DNA of 5,889 bases from an uncultured Bacilli bacterium (GTDB taxonomy: Bacteria > Bacillota_I > Bacilli_A > RF39 > UBA660): the NCBI GenBank assembly GCA_910583685.1, contig CAJTXY010000047.1:1-5889 (forward strand). The letters are read 5' to 3'. Shown one piece after another: positions 1 to 5,889 of the stretch. The position numbers were made by a program, and so were the translations under genes. How positions within the stretch are numbered: the stretch's first letter is position 1; every line of letters begins with the position of its first letter. The notes beneath the pieces are model-generated. The model was not told the origin of the DNA, searched no databases, and saw only the letters and a list, made by a program, of their open reading frames with translations.

Positions 1-201
1 TTAGAAAAGGGAATACAACAAGGTATAGAACAAGGAATTGAGCAAGGAATTGAACAGGGAATTGAACGTGGAATTGAACAAGGTGAGGAAAAACGAAGTT
101 TGGAAATTGCTAAAAAGATGATAGCTGCTGGTGAATCGGTCCAAAAAGTAGCAGAATATACAGGGTTAACAGAGGAACAAATAACAGAAATGGTTGGCTG
201 A
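1..201 (+). CDS. C-terminal end of an Rpn-family (PD-(D/E)XK) nuclease / putative transposase, 5' truncated by window
   Basis: The frame is open from base 1 and ends at TGA 199-201, giving the last 66 residues of a protein whose start lies outside the window. The visible part opens with six GI(E/Q)(Q/R)-type four-residue units, then a charged stretch (EEKRSLEIAKKMI) and a short helix-turn-like tail (VAEYTGLTEEQITEMV). From family knowledge, a GIEQG/GIERG repeat followed by 'A..M...G.s...vA..TGLs.e.I' is the usual ending of Rpn recombination-promoting nucleases and the related PDDEXK-family transposases in Bacillota. The catalytic PD-(D/E)XK core would be upstream and cannot be checked, so activity is unknown. 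There is no clear hairpin terminator after the stop. The same tail also occurs on other poorly characterised proteins, so the family name is likely but not certain. Confidence 0.7.
   Translation, partial: LEKGIQQGIEQGIEQGIEQGIERGIEQGEEKRSLEIAKKMIAAGESVQKVAEYTGLTEEQITEMVG
10..81 (+). repeat. 12-bp imperfect tandem repeat (6 copies), coding
   Basis: Six consecutive 12-bp units close to GGAATTGAACAA run in frame and encode four-residue GIEQ-like units. The first two units are the most diverged (ggaatacaacaa, ggtatagaacaa); the last four differ by only one or two bases. Because the unit length is a multiple of three, gain or loss of a copy keeps the frame. The repeat is part of the Rpn-like protein and is probably a flexible or coiled linker between the nuclease core and the C-terminal tail. 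Confidence 0.9.
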
Positions 202-257
202 TAAACTATAAAAATTGCTCTCATCTTTTGAAAAATCTTCTCTTTTTTTTTGTTCTA

Positions 258-266
258 TGGTATATT
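258..266 (+). promoter_or_regulatory. candidate extended -10 promoter (TGG TATATT)
   Basis: TATATT at 261-266 is preceded directly by TGG at 258-260, which matches the TGn extended -10 form used by the Gram-positive housekeeping sigma factor. There is no good -35 box at the usual distance (TTCTCT at 238-243). Transcription would start near 273, giving a leader of about 34 bases before the ATG at 307. Such AT-rich matches arise easily by chance here, so this is only a candidate for the promoter of the unknown gene and polC. Confidence 0.3.
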
Positions 267-291
267 TAATATAAGTGATACAAGAAGAAGT

Positions 292-300
292 AAGGATGGG
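292..300 (+). promoter_or_regulatory. ribosome binding site for the ATG at 307
   Basis: The purine stretch AAGGATGGG sits directly upstream of ATG 307, with the AAGGA core ten bases from the start. It decides the start of the following gene: the longer reading from TTG at 250 has only a T-run in front of it and no Shine-Dalgarno sequence. Confidence 0.6.
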
Positions 301-306
301 AAGTAT

Positions 307-1140
307 ATGAATTTGAAGTTTGTTGTAAATGATTATATATTAGTTTGGAATTTATTGTTTCAGGCATCTATATCAGAAAGAATTCATACTTTTAAACAGA
401 AAATGTGGATTAATTATAAAAGACAATATAATGATACCTTTAAAGATAATGCTTTAATATTAAGAGATCCTAAAAATTTTATACCAGATGATGATACTAT
501 TTATAATATAGCTATGGAGAATGAAACATTCGAACAAGTTCATAAAGCAACTGAGAAGTTTCGCTTAGAAATTTTAAAAACTTGGGATGAAAATAAAAAG
601 AAAGCTTTACCAGAGTTAAAAGATATTTTACGTATTGATATAAAGCCATATTATGTATTAGTAGTAGATCCACGACTTGATGTTATTGATAAAACAGTTC
701 CTAAAGGTGGAAAGGTCAATACCATTGTTTTTGGAAAGAAGTCTAATGATTCCTTAAAAACAATGGTAGAGCTTGTTTATGAAATTTTAAGACGTGAGCT
801 TAAGAATTATCAAGAAGAATATAAAGAAATTGTTCAAGCCGTTATTGAACTTGCTATCTTAAATGAATTTCATACAAGAATCAGTAAAAATAGTCATTAT
901 TTAACAGGGGATCCATCTTTAAAATTTTTGAAAAGACAGATTTACCCTTATTGGTTAATGTATTTGGGAGCAACACCTGAAGATATGTTGAGTTATATGA
1001 TGAGAGATAAAATAGCATTTGATTTGGATCACTATACTTATGAAAGACAATTGAGTAAAGTTGATATCTATACTTTTATTGATTTTTGTATAAAAAATCA
1101 AAAACATATTGTAAAAATTAATGAATTAGAAATTATTTAA
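307..1140 (+). CDS. uncharacterised 277-aa protein, likely co-transcribed with polC
   Basis: I do not recognise this protein. From ATG 307 (supported by AAGGATGGG) it runs 277 residues to TAA. It is mostly charged and predicted helical, with no signal peptide and no clear membrane segment, so it is probably cytoplasmic. It starts MNLKFVVNDY and is rich in Lys, Glu, Tyr and Ile. A middle region looks alpha/beta (YYVLVVDPRLDVID near residue 117, then NTIVFG at 138-143). A helical pair follows: KTMVELVYEILRREL at 151-165 and AVIELAILNEFHTRI at 178-192. The first helix has the layout of a zinc-protease HExxH helix, but with V154 and Y158 where the two histidines would be and E155 kept; this resemblance is my inference and is weak. 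Base composition is extremely AT-rich (7 G/C in the last 60 bases). polC begins 25 bases after the stop with no terminator between, so a shared transcript is likely; a role in replication is only suggested by that position. Confidence 0.8.
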   Translation: MNLKFVVNDYILVWNLLFQASISERIHTFKQKMWINYKRQYNDTFKDNALILRDPKNFIPDDDTIYNIAMENETFEQVHKATEKFRLEILKTWDENKKKALPELKDILRIDIKPYYVLVVDPRLDVIDKTVPKGGKVNTIVFGKKSNDSLKTMVELVYEILRRELKNYQEEYKEIVQAVIELAILNEFHTRISKNSHYLTGDPSLKFLKRQIYPYWLMYLGATPEDMLSYMMRDKIAFDLDHYTYERQLSKVDIYTFIDFCIKNQKHIVKINELEII

Positions 1141-1150
1141 ATAAATGGGC

Positions 1151-1156
1151 GGGGAG
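1151..1156 (+). promoter_or_regulatory. ribosome binding site GGGGAG that sets the polC start
   Basis: GGGGAG lies nine bases before ATG 1166, which is ideal spacing, and stands out in a strongly AT-rich setting. An in-frame ATG at 1145 precedes this site, but the bases in front of it are all A/T (TTAAATAA) with no Shine-Dalgarno sequence. The downstream ATG is therefore chosen as the polC start. Confidence 0.75.
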
Positions 1157-1165
1157 TTGAATACG

Positions 1166-4100
1166 ATGGATGAAAAGTTAAAAATATTACTTAATAAAGA
1201 AGAAATAGAAAATAAATATATTTCTTTTTTTGCTACTACTAAATTAAAGAGAATCGTAGTTTCTCCTAAAAGTAAAACTTGGACTATTTATTTAGAAAAT
1301 AAAGAAATGTATCCAGTGGAAGTTATTCATAGTTTAGAAAAAAATAGGTTTAAATTAGATTCTAATGCTAAAGAAATTTGTTTTGTTTATCATTTTGAAA
1401 ATAAAGATATTCAAAGTTTTTTTCAATATTATCCTATTATTTTAGAGAATTTAAAAGAAGAATTAAAAATTTTGGAAATTTATCAAAATAAATTAGTTAT
1501 AGAAGAGGGAAAGCTTTTATTAACTGCTTCTAATAAAATGGAATATGAAAGACTTTTAGAAGTACTTCCTAAAATCAATTTTTATTATCATAATTTTTCT
1601 TATGAAGAGGAAATTCATTTGGAGCTTAGACAGGAAGAAGGAGTACTAGAAGAGATTCATAAAGAGTTAGATGAAGTTTTGAAAAAAGCCACTATTCCAG
1701 TTAAAAAGCAGGAAGAGAAAGTTATAAAAAAGGAAGAGGCTCCTAAAAGAAGAAGAAGTTCTACTGATGAGGGAGCTGTTTTGGGGCGTAGTTTTACAGA
1801 TAATGTGATCAAAATTAAAGCTCTTGTAGGAGAAGATAACAATGTTACAGTAGAAGCATATATTTTTGCAGTTGATTATTTTGAGTCAAGTAAAACTGAC
1901 TTTAAGATTATTACTTTAAAAATTACAGATTATACAGATAGTATTTATTGTAAAGTTTTTGTTCGTGATGATGAGGAGTATGGAAGGCTTAAGAAAGAAT
2001 TGAAGGCAGGTAGTTGGGTTAGAGTTAGAGGTTATACTAAGAATGATACTTTTGCAAGGGAACTTGTTTTAAATGCTAGAGATATTGTAAAAATAGATGG
2101 TAAAGATGAAGTTAGAGAAGATACAAGTAAAGAAAAAAGGGTAGAACTCCATACACATACAATGATGAGTCAAATGGATGGGGTAGCAGATGAAGTAAAA
2201 CTAGTAAAACAGGCGATTAGCTGGGGCCATAAGGCAATTGCGATTACTGATCATAATGGTGCTCAAGCTTTTCCACACGTTTTTAATTTTGTAACTGGCT
2301 ATAATAAGGGAAAAGAACAGGATGAGAAATTTAAAGTGATTTATGGATGCGAGCTTTCAATGATTGATGATGAAGTTAATATTGTTCTTCGTCCAAATAA
2401 GGAAAATATGTTAGAGCAAACCTTTGTTGTATTCGATTTTGAAACGACAGGATTTAATGCAGGTGGAGCGGATTCTATTATTGAAATTGGTGCAGTTAAA
2501 ATTCGTGATGGGGAAATTATCGAGCGATATGATGAACTTATTAATCCTGGGCGACCTCTTCCTAAGAAAATTACAGAGATTACTAATATTACAGATAGTA
2601 TGTTAAAAGATAAAGATAACGAAGAAAATGCAGTTAAACGATTTATTGAATTTTTTGGTGATTTGCCAATGGTAGCACATAATGCTAAATTTGATGTTTC
2701 TTTCTTAGAGATGGCTTATCAGAAATATAATTTAGGGCAATTTAAAAATCCAGTTATTGATACTTTAGAATTGTCAAGAACACTGGATAATAACTATGCA
2801 AGACATTCACTTTCTGCTCTTGTTAAGCGGTATGAAGTTCCCTGGGATGAATCAGCACACCATAGAGGTGACTATGATGCAGAAGGAACGGCTCTTGTAT
2901 TTTATAAGATGTTAAAAAAGTTATCTAATCGTAATATTGAAAATATGGATGAATTAGATCGATTGGTATCAAAAGAAGATATTCACAAATATGGACGTAG
3001 TCATCATATTAATATTTTAGTGAAGAATAAGACAGGGTTAAAAAATTTATTTAAAATTATTTCCCTTGCGAATACTACTTATTTATACAAAACACCAAGA
3101 GTACTTAGAAGTGTGATTGGAAAATATCGTGAAGGTTTATTTATTGGTAGTGGTTGTTATGAGAGTGAAGTGTTTACTGAAGGAAAAAGTAAGAGTGAAG
3201 AGGAATTAGCTGATATTATTCGATTTTATGATTACGTAGAAGTTCAGCCTATAGATTGTTATAATCATTTATTGCAGTCTGGTGATTTTGGTAATGAATT
3301 AGAACTAGCAGAACACTTAAGAAAGATTATTCGTGTTACAGAAGAGGCTGGAAAGTATATTGTAGCAACTGGTGATGTACATCATATAAGACCAGAAGAT
3401 AAAATTTATAGAGAAATTATTGTTAATCAAAAAGTTCCAGGTGGAGGAAGACATCCATTAGCAAGAAATAGTATTAAATCTATTCCGAGCAATCATTTTA
3501 GAACGACAGACGAAATGCTTGATAACTTTGCTTTCTTAGAGGATGATTACTTGATACATCGTTTGGTAATTGAAAATCCCAATAAAATTGCAGAGATGGT
3601 AGAAATTATTGAGGTTATTATTGATACTGGTGGAATTCCTTTTTCACCAAAAATTGATAAAAGTATTGAAACAGTGACTGATATGGTTTTTACTAAGGCG
3701 AGTAGTTGGTATGGTGATCCTCTTCCATATAATATTGAAGAACGTATTAGTAAGGAGTTATATGGGGATGTAATTTATGATGCTATAAAGAAAGAAGTAA
3801 CAAGAGATGGGGTTGTGCAAGAAAACTTTGAAAAGGAATTGTTTTCTCGTCTTCATATTACTCTTCTTTCCGGATTTGATAAGGTAAAAGAAGTAATTAG
3901 ACGTGAATTAAAAATAGAAAATCCAGAAAGTAGTGACGATGAAATTGAAAAGATGATGCCTAAAAAATTAGGTGGTGTCATTGGTGGAGGTTTCGATGTT
4001 ATCTATTTAATTGCACAAAAACTTGTAAAACATTCTAATGATGATGGTTATTTGGTTGGCTCTCGTGGATCTGTTGGATCTAGTTTCGTAGCAACGATGA

Positions 4101-5773
4101 TGGGAATTACAGAAGTAAATCCACTTCCTGCCCATTATTTGTGTCGTAATGTAGAGTGCAAATATTCAGAATTTATTAATGAGGATGGAGAAGCTTATGG
4201 TAAAGAGTACTCTTCTGGGTATGATTTAGATGATAAGGTTTGTCCAAAGTGTGGGAAACCTATGGGAAAAGAGGGACAGGATATGCCGTTTGCTACTTTC
4301 CTTGGGTTTAATGCTGATAAGGTTCCAGATATTGATCTTAACTTTTCAGGTGATAATCAGGCAAGTGCCCATGCTTATACAAAGGTACTTTTTGGAGAAG
4401 ATAATGTTTATCGAGCAGGAACGATTGGTACTGTTGCAGAAAAGACTGCTTTTGGTTATGTAAAGGGTTATTTTGAAGAAAAAGAGATTACAGATGTTAG
4501 AACTGCAGAGGTGGAACGTCTTGCTTTAGGATGTACAGGTGTTAAGAGGACAACAGGGCAACATCCTGGAGGGATCGTTGTTATTCCTGCATATATGGAT
4601 GTTTTTGATTTTACCCCATTTCAGTTTCCAGCCGATGATAATACAGCAGAGTGGCGTACTACTCACTTTGACTATCATGCAATTGATCAGGATGTTTTAA
4701 AGCTTGATATACTAGGACACGATGATCCGACGGTTCTTAGAATGCTTCAGGATTTATCAGGAATAGACGTTACTACTTTACCGATGGATGATAGACGAGT
4801 GTTTTCACTTCTTTCTTCGCCTGATGCATTGGGAGTAACGCCAGAGGAAATTTTGTGTCCAACAGGAACACTCGGTCTTCCTGAGCTTGGAACTAAATTT
4901 GTAATTAATATGTTAGAAGAGACGAGACCAAAAACGTTTGGAGAACTTGTTAAAATATCTGGGCTTTCTCATGGAACAGATGTGTGGGCTGGAAATGCTT
5001 CTGAGCTTATTAAGAATAAGGTAGTACCTTTTAAAGATGTTATTGGCTGTCGTGATGATATTATGGTTAATCTTATGAACTGGGGAATGCAACCTATTCG
5101 GGCATTTAAGATTATGGAGTTTGTTCGTAAAGGAAAAGCAAGCAAGGATCCTGAGACTTGGAAGGGAATGGCCGGCGAGATGAGGGAAGCAAAGGTTCCC
5201 GATTGGTATATTGAATCTTGTCATAAAATTAAATATATGTTCCCTAAAGCTCATGCCTGCGCTTATGTTATGAGTGCGATACGTATTGCTTGGTTTAAGC
5301 TTTATAAACCTCTTTACTATTATGCTGCTTTCTTTTCCATTCGTATTGATGATTTTGATATTGAAACAATGATTAAGGGTTATGATGCCATTAAAGAAAA
5401 AATGGAGGATTTGCAGGCAAAAGGATTTGAAGCTACCAATAAAGAGATGAATATTATAGAAACTTTGAAGGTAGCACTTGAGGCGACAGCACGTGGTATT
5501 CATTTTGGAAATATTTCACTTGAAAAGAGCGAAGCCAAGAACTTTGTTATTGATGAAGAAAATGAAAACACGTTAATACCTGGATTTGCAACTATTGATG
5601 GTCTTGGAATTTCCGTTGGAGAAAATATTGTAGCAGAACGGAAGAAAAAACCATATTTAAGTCGTGAGGATGTTCAAAAGCGTGGAAAGGTTTCTAAGAC
5701 ATTGATTGACAAGATGGTAGAAATGGGAGTATTAGAAGGTTTACCTGATTCTAATCAATTATCGCTATTTTAA
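1166..5773 (+). CDS. polC: DNA polymerase III subunit alpha, PolC type (replicative polymerase with 3'-5' exonuclease)
   Basis: This is the replicative polymerase of low-GC Gram-positives: it extends DNA at the fork, held by the sliding clamp, and proofreads. It has 1535 residues from ATG 1166, against about 1440 in Bacillus subtilis. Domains in order: a divergent N-terminal domain (1 to ~165); a Lys/Glu/Arg-rich linker (~165-205); an OB fold (~213-311); PHP part one (HTHTMMSQMDG at 329-339, TDHNG at 361-365, E396); an inserted DEDDh exonuclease (D424, E426, D510, H566, D571 all present); PHP part two (GDVHH at 736-740); and the polymerase core. The core has GSRGSVGSS at 965-973, a zinc site C993/C998/C1026/C1029, PDIDLNFSGD at 1054-1063 and TGQHPGG at 1130-1136. 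D1055, D1057 and D1181 (in KLDILGHDD) match the catalytic aspartates. The last five residues, QLSLF, are the clamp-binding motif. No residue essential to either active site is missing. Unusual points are an apparent insertion at about 866-934 and a very AT-rich 5' third. It follows the unknown gene by 25 bases and ends in a terminator. Confidence 0.98.
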   Translation: MDEKLKILLNKEEIENKYISFFATTKLKRIVVSPKSKTWTIYLENKEMYPVEVIHSLEKNRFKLDSNAKEICFVYHFENKDIQSFFQYYPIILENLKEELKILEIYQNKLVIEEGKLLLTASNKMEYERLLEVLPKINFYYHNFSYEEEIHLELRQEEGVLEEIHKELDEVLKKATIPVKKQEEKVIKKEEAPKRRRSSTDEGAVLGRSFTDNVIKIKALVGEDNNVTVEAYIFAVDYFESSKTDFKIITLKITDYTDSIYCKVFVRDDEEYGRLKKELKAGSWVRVRGYTKNDTFARELVLNARDIVKIDGKDEVREDTSKEKRVELHTHTMMSQMDGVADEVKLVKQAISWGHKAIAITDHNGAQAFPHVFNFVTGYNKGKEQDEKFKVIYGCELSMIDDEVNIVLRPNKENMLEQTFVVFDFETTGFNAGGADSIIEIGAVKIRDGEIIERYDELINPGRPLPKKITEITNITDSMLKDKDNEENAVKRFIEFFGDLPMVAHNAKFDVSFLEMAYQKYNLGQFKNPVIDTLELSRTLDNNYARHSLSALVKRYEVPWDESAHHRGDYDAEGTALVFYKMLKKLSNRNIENMDELDRLVSKEDIHKYGRSHHINILVKNKTGLKNLFKIISLANTTYLYKTPRVLRSVIGKYREGLFIGSGCYESEVFTEGKSKSEEELADIIRFYDYVEVQPIDCYNHLLQSGDFGNELELAEHLRKIIRVTEEAGKYIVATGDVHHIRPEDKIYREIIVNQKVPGGGRHPLARNSIKSIPSNHFRTTDEMLDNFAFLEDDYLIHRLVIENPNKIAEMVEIIEVIIDTGGIPFSPKIDKSIETVTDMVFTKASSWYGDPLPYNIEERISKELYGDVIYDAIKKEVTRDGVVQENFEKELFSRLHITLLSGFDKVKEVIRRELKIENPESSDDEIEKMMPKKLGGVIGGGFDVIYLIAQKLVKHSNDDGYLVGSRGSVGSSFVATMMGITEVNPLPAHYLCRNVECKYSEFINEDGEAYGKEYSSGYDLDDKVCPKCGKPMGKEGQDMPFATFLGFNADKVPDIDLNFSGDNQASAHAYTKVLFGEDNVYRAGTIGTVAEKTAFGYVKGYFEEKEITDVRTAEVERLALGCTGVKRTTGQHPGGIVVIPAYMDVFDFTPFQFPADDNTAEWRTTHFDYHAIDQDVLKLDILGHDDPTVLRMLQDLSGIDVTTLPMDDRRVFSLLSSPDALGVTPEEILCPTGTLGLPELGTKFVINMLEETRPKTFGELVKISGLSHGTDVWAGNASELIKNKVVPFKDVIGCRDDIMVNLMNWGMQPIRAFKIMEFVRKGKASKDPETWKGMAGEMREAKVPDWYIESCHKIKYMFPKAHACAYVMSAIRIAWFKLYKPLYYYAAFFSIRIDDFDIETMIKGYDAIKEKMEDLQAKGFEATNKEMNIIETLKVALEATARGIHFGNISLEKSEAKNFVIDEENENTLIPGFATIDGLGISVGENIVAERKKKPYLSREDVQKRGKVSKTLIDKMVEMGVLEGLPDSNQLSLF

Positions 5774-5812
5774 AAAATGTAAAATTTGGTGACAAAACTT
5801 TACATTTTTTTT
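5772..5812 (+). terminator. Rho-independent terminator directly after polC
   Basis: The stem starts inside the polC stop codon. AAAAAATGTAAA (5772-5783) pairs with TTTACATTTTTT (5799-5810). After a small internal loop (A5784 against A5797 C5798), TTTG (5785-5788) pairs with CAAA (5793-5796) around a GTGA tetraloop of the stable GNRA type. A run of eight T (5805-5812) forms the U-tract. The stem is AT-rich, but this suits the genome. The A-run on the left also permits action on the opposite strand. It ends the polC transcript and leaves no room for a co-transcribed downstream gene. Confidence 0.85.
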
Positions 5813-5843
5813 ATGATATCTTTGGTAAAATAGATATCATAAA
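5810..5843 (+). promoter_or_regulatory. perfect 12-bp inverted repeat around an extended -10: candidate operator/promoter of the next gene
   Basis: TTTATGATATCT (5810-5821) and AGATATCATAAA (5832-5843) are exact reverse complements separated by ten bases. The spacer holds TGG TAAAAT (5823-5831), an extended -10 box, so a dimeric repressor bound to the arms would cover the promoter. The left arm overlaps the last T residues of the polC terminator; the right arm touches the AAAGG ribosome binding site of the next gene. There is no good -35 at 17 bases; TTTACA at 5799-5804 is 21 bases away. An alternative is an RNA stem-loop in read-through transcripts that masks the ribosome binding site. The regulator is not identifiable from the site. 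Confidence 0.6.
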
Positions 5844-5855
5844 GGATGATACTTT

Positions 5856-5889
5856 ATGATTATAAAAAGTTTTTTCTTTTGTTTATTAA
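5856..5889 (+). CDS. start of a downstream gene, cut by the window end
   Basis: ATG 5856 follows the Shine-Dalgarno sequence AAAGGATG (5841-5848) at good spacing and opens a frame that stays open to the last base. Only eleven residues are visible (MIIKSFFFCLL): a short start with one Lys followed by a hydrophobic run, which could be the beginning of a signal peptide or membrane segment, but this is too short to judge. Another frame from ATG 5846 is also open, but that ATG overlaps the ribosome binding site and is less likely. No product can be assigned. The preceding terminator and inverted repeat suggest that it has its own, possibly repressed, promoter. Confidence 0.45.
   Translation, partial: MIIKSFFFCLL

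Noticed and set aside
10..81. Tandem repeats as a CRISPR array or iteron set
   Set aside because: Units are contiguous without spacers, in frame with a protein, and encode the familiar GIEQ linker.
202..250. Terminator after the Rpn-like gene
   Set aside because: There is a T-run at 243-251, but the bases before it are pyrimidine-rich and form no convincing stem.
250..306. TTG start at 250 extending the unknown protein by 19 residues
   Set aside because: Only a T-run lies upstream with no Shine-Dalgarno sequence, and the stretch contains a plausible promoter and the ribosome binding site for ATG 307.
1145..1165. ATG 1145 as polC start (7 extra residues)
   Set aside because: No ribosome binding site upstream; the extra codons themselves contain the GGGGAG site that serves ATG 1166.
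1657..1842. 61-codon minus-strand frame, and plus-strand frames at 2424-2606 and 4230-4463
   Set aside because: All lie inside polC in other frames and translate to low-complexity hydrophobic sequences without ribosome binding sites worth noting.
4913..5503. 196-codon open frame on the minus strand
   Set aside because: It is antisense to the highly conserved C-terminal polymerase region of polC, has no recognisable domain, and the composition is that of a shadow frame.

Overview
The window is a low-GC (very AT-rich) stretch of a Bacillota (Firmicutes) genome. The main reason is an essentially complete polC gene, the Gram-positive-type replicative DNA polymerase III alpha subunit with a built-in proofreading exonuclease. 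The standard bacterial code (table 11) fits: the tryptophans of PolC are TGG and there is no in-frame TGA, which argues against Mycoplasma/Spiroplasma-type code 4. An Rpn-type nuclease/transposase tail at the left edge is the kind of accessory gene common in gut-associated Bacillota. I cannot name genus or family from sequence alone.

Layout, all genes on the + strand. Bases 1-201 are the 3' end of a gene cut by the window edge, with a 12-bp tandem repeat coding for GIEQ units followed by a short helical tail typical of Rpn/PD-(D/E)XK nuclease-family transposases. Bases 202-306 are a short AT-rich gap with a T-run, a weak extended -10 promoter candidate and a ribosome binding site. Bases 307-1140 encode a 277-residue protein that I do not recognise. 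After only 25 bases comes polC (1166-5773, 1535 aa), whose start is decided by a GGGGAG ribosome binding site. The polC stop codon runs straight into a Rho-independent terminator (5772-5812). The terminator overlaps a perfect 12-bp inverted repeat (5810-5843) that brackets an extended -10 element, in front of the first codons of a new gene (5856 to the window end).

The unknown gene and polC probably form one transcription unit: close spacing, no terminator or obvious promoter between them, and a strong terminator after polC. This is not the classical polC setting (rseP/proS upstream, rimP/nusA downstream), so polC appears relocated in this lineage.

Most of the window is ordinary core replication sequence. 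Points worth a second look are: the unknown gene tied to polC, with a possible degenerate HExxH-like site; a dnaX-like candidate -1 frameshift signal in the polC N-terminal linker; an apparent ~69-residue insertion in the polymerase domain; and the operator-like inverted repeat after polC. I found no convincing evidence of a new multi-gene system.
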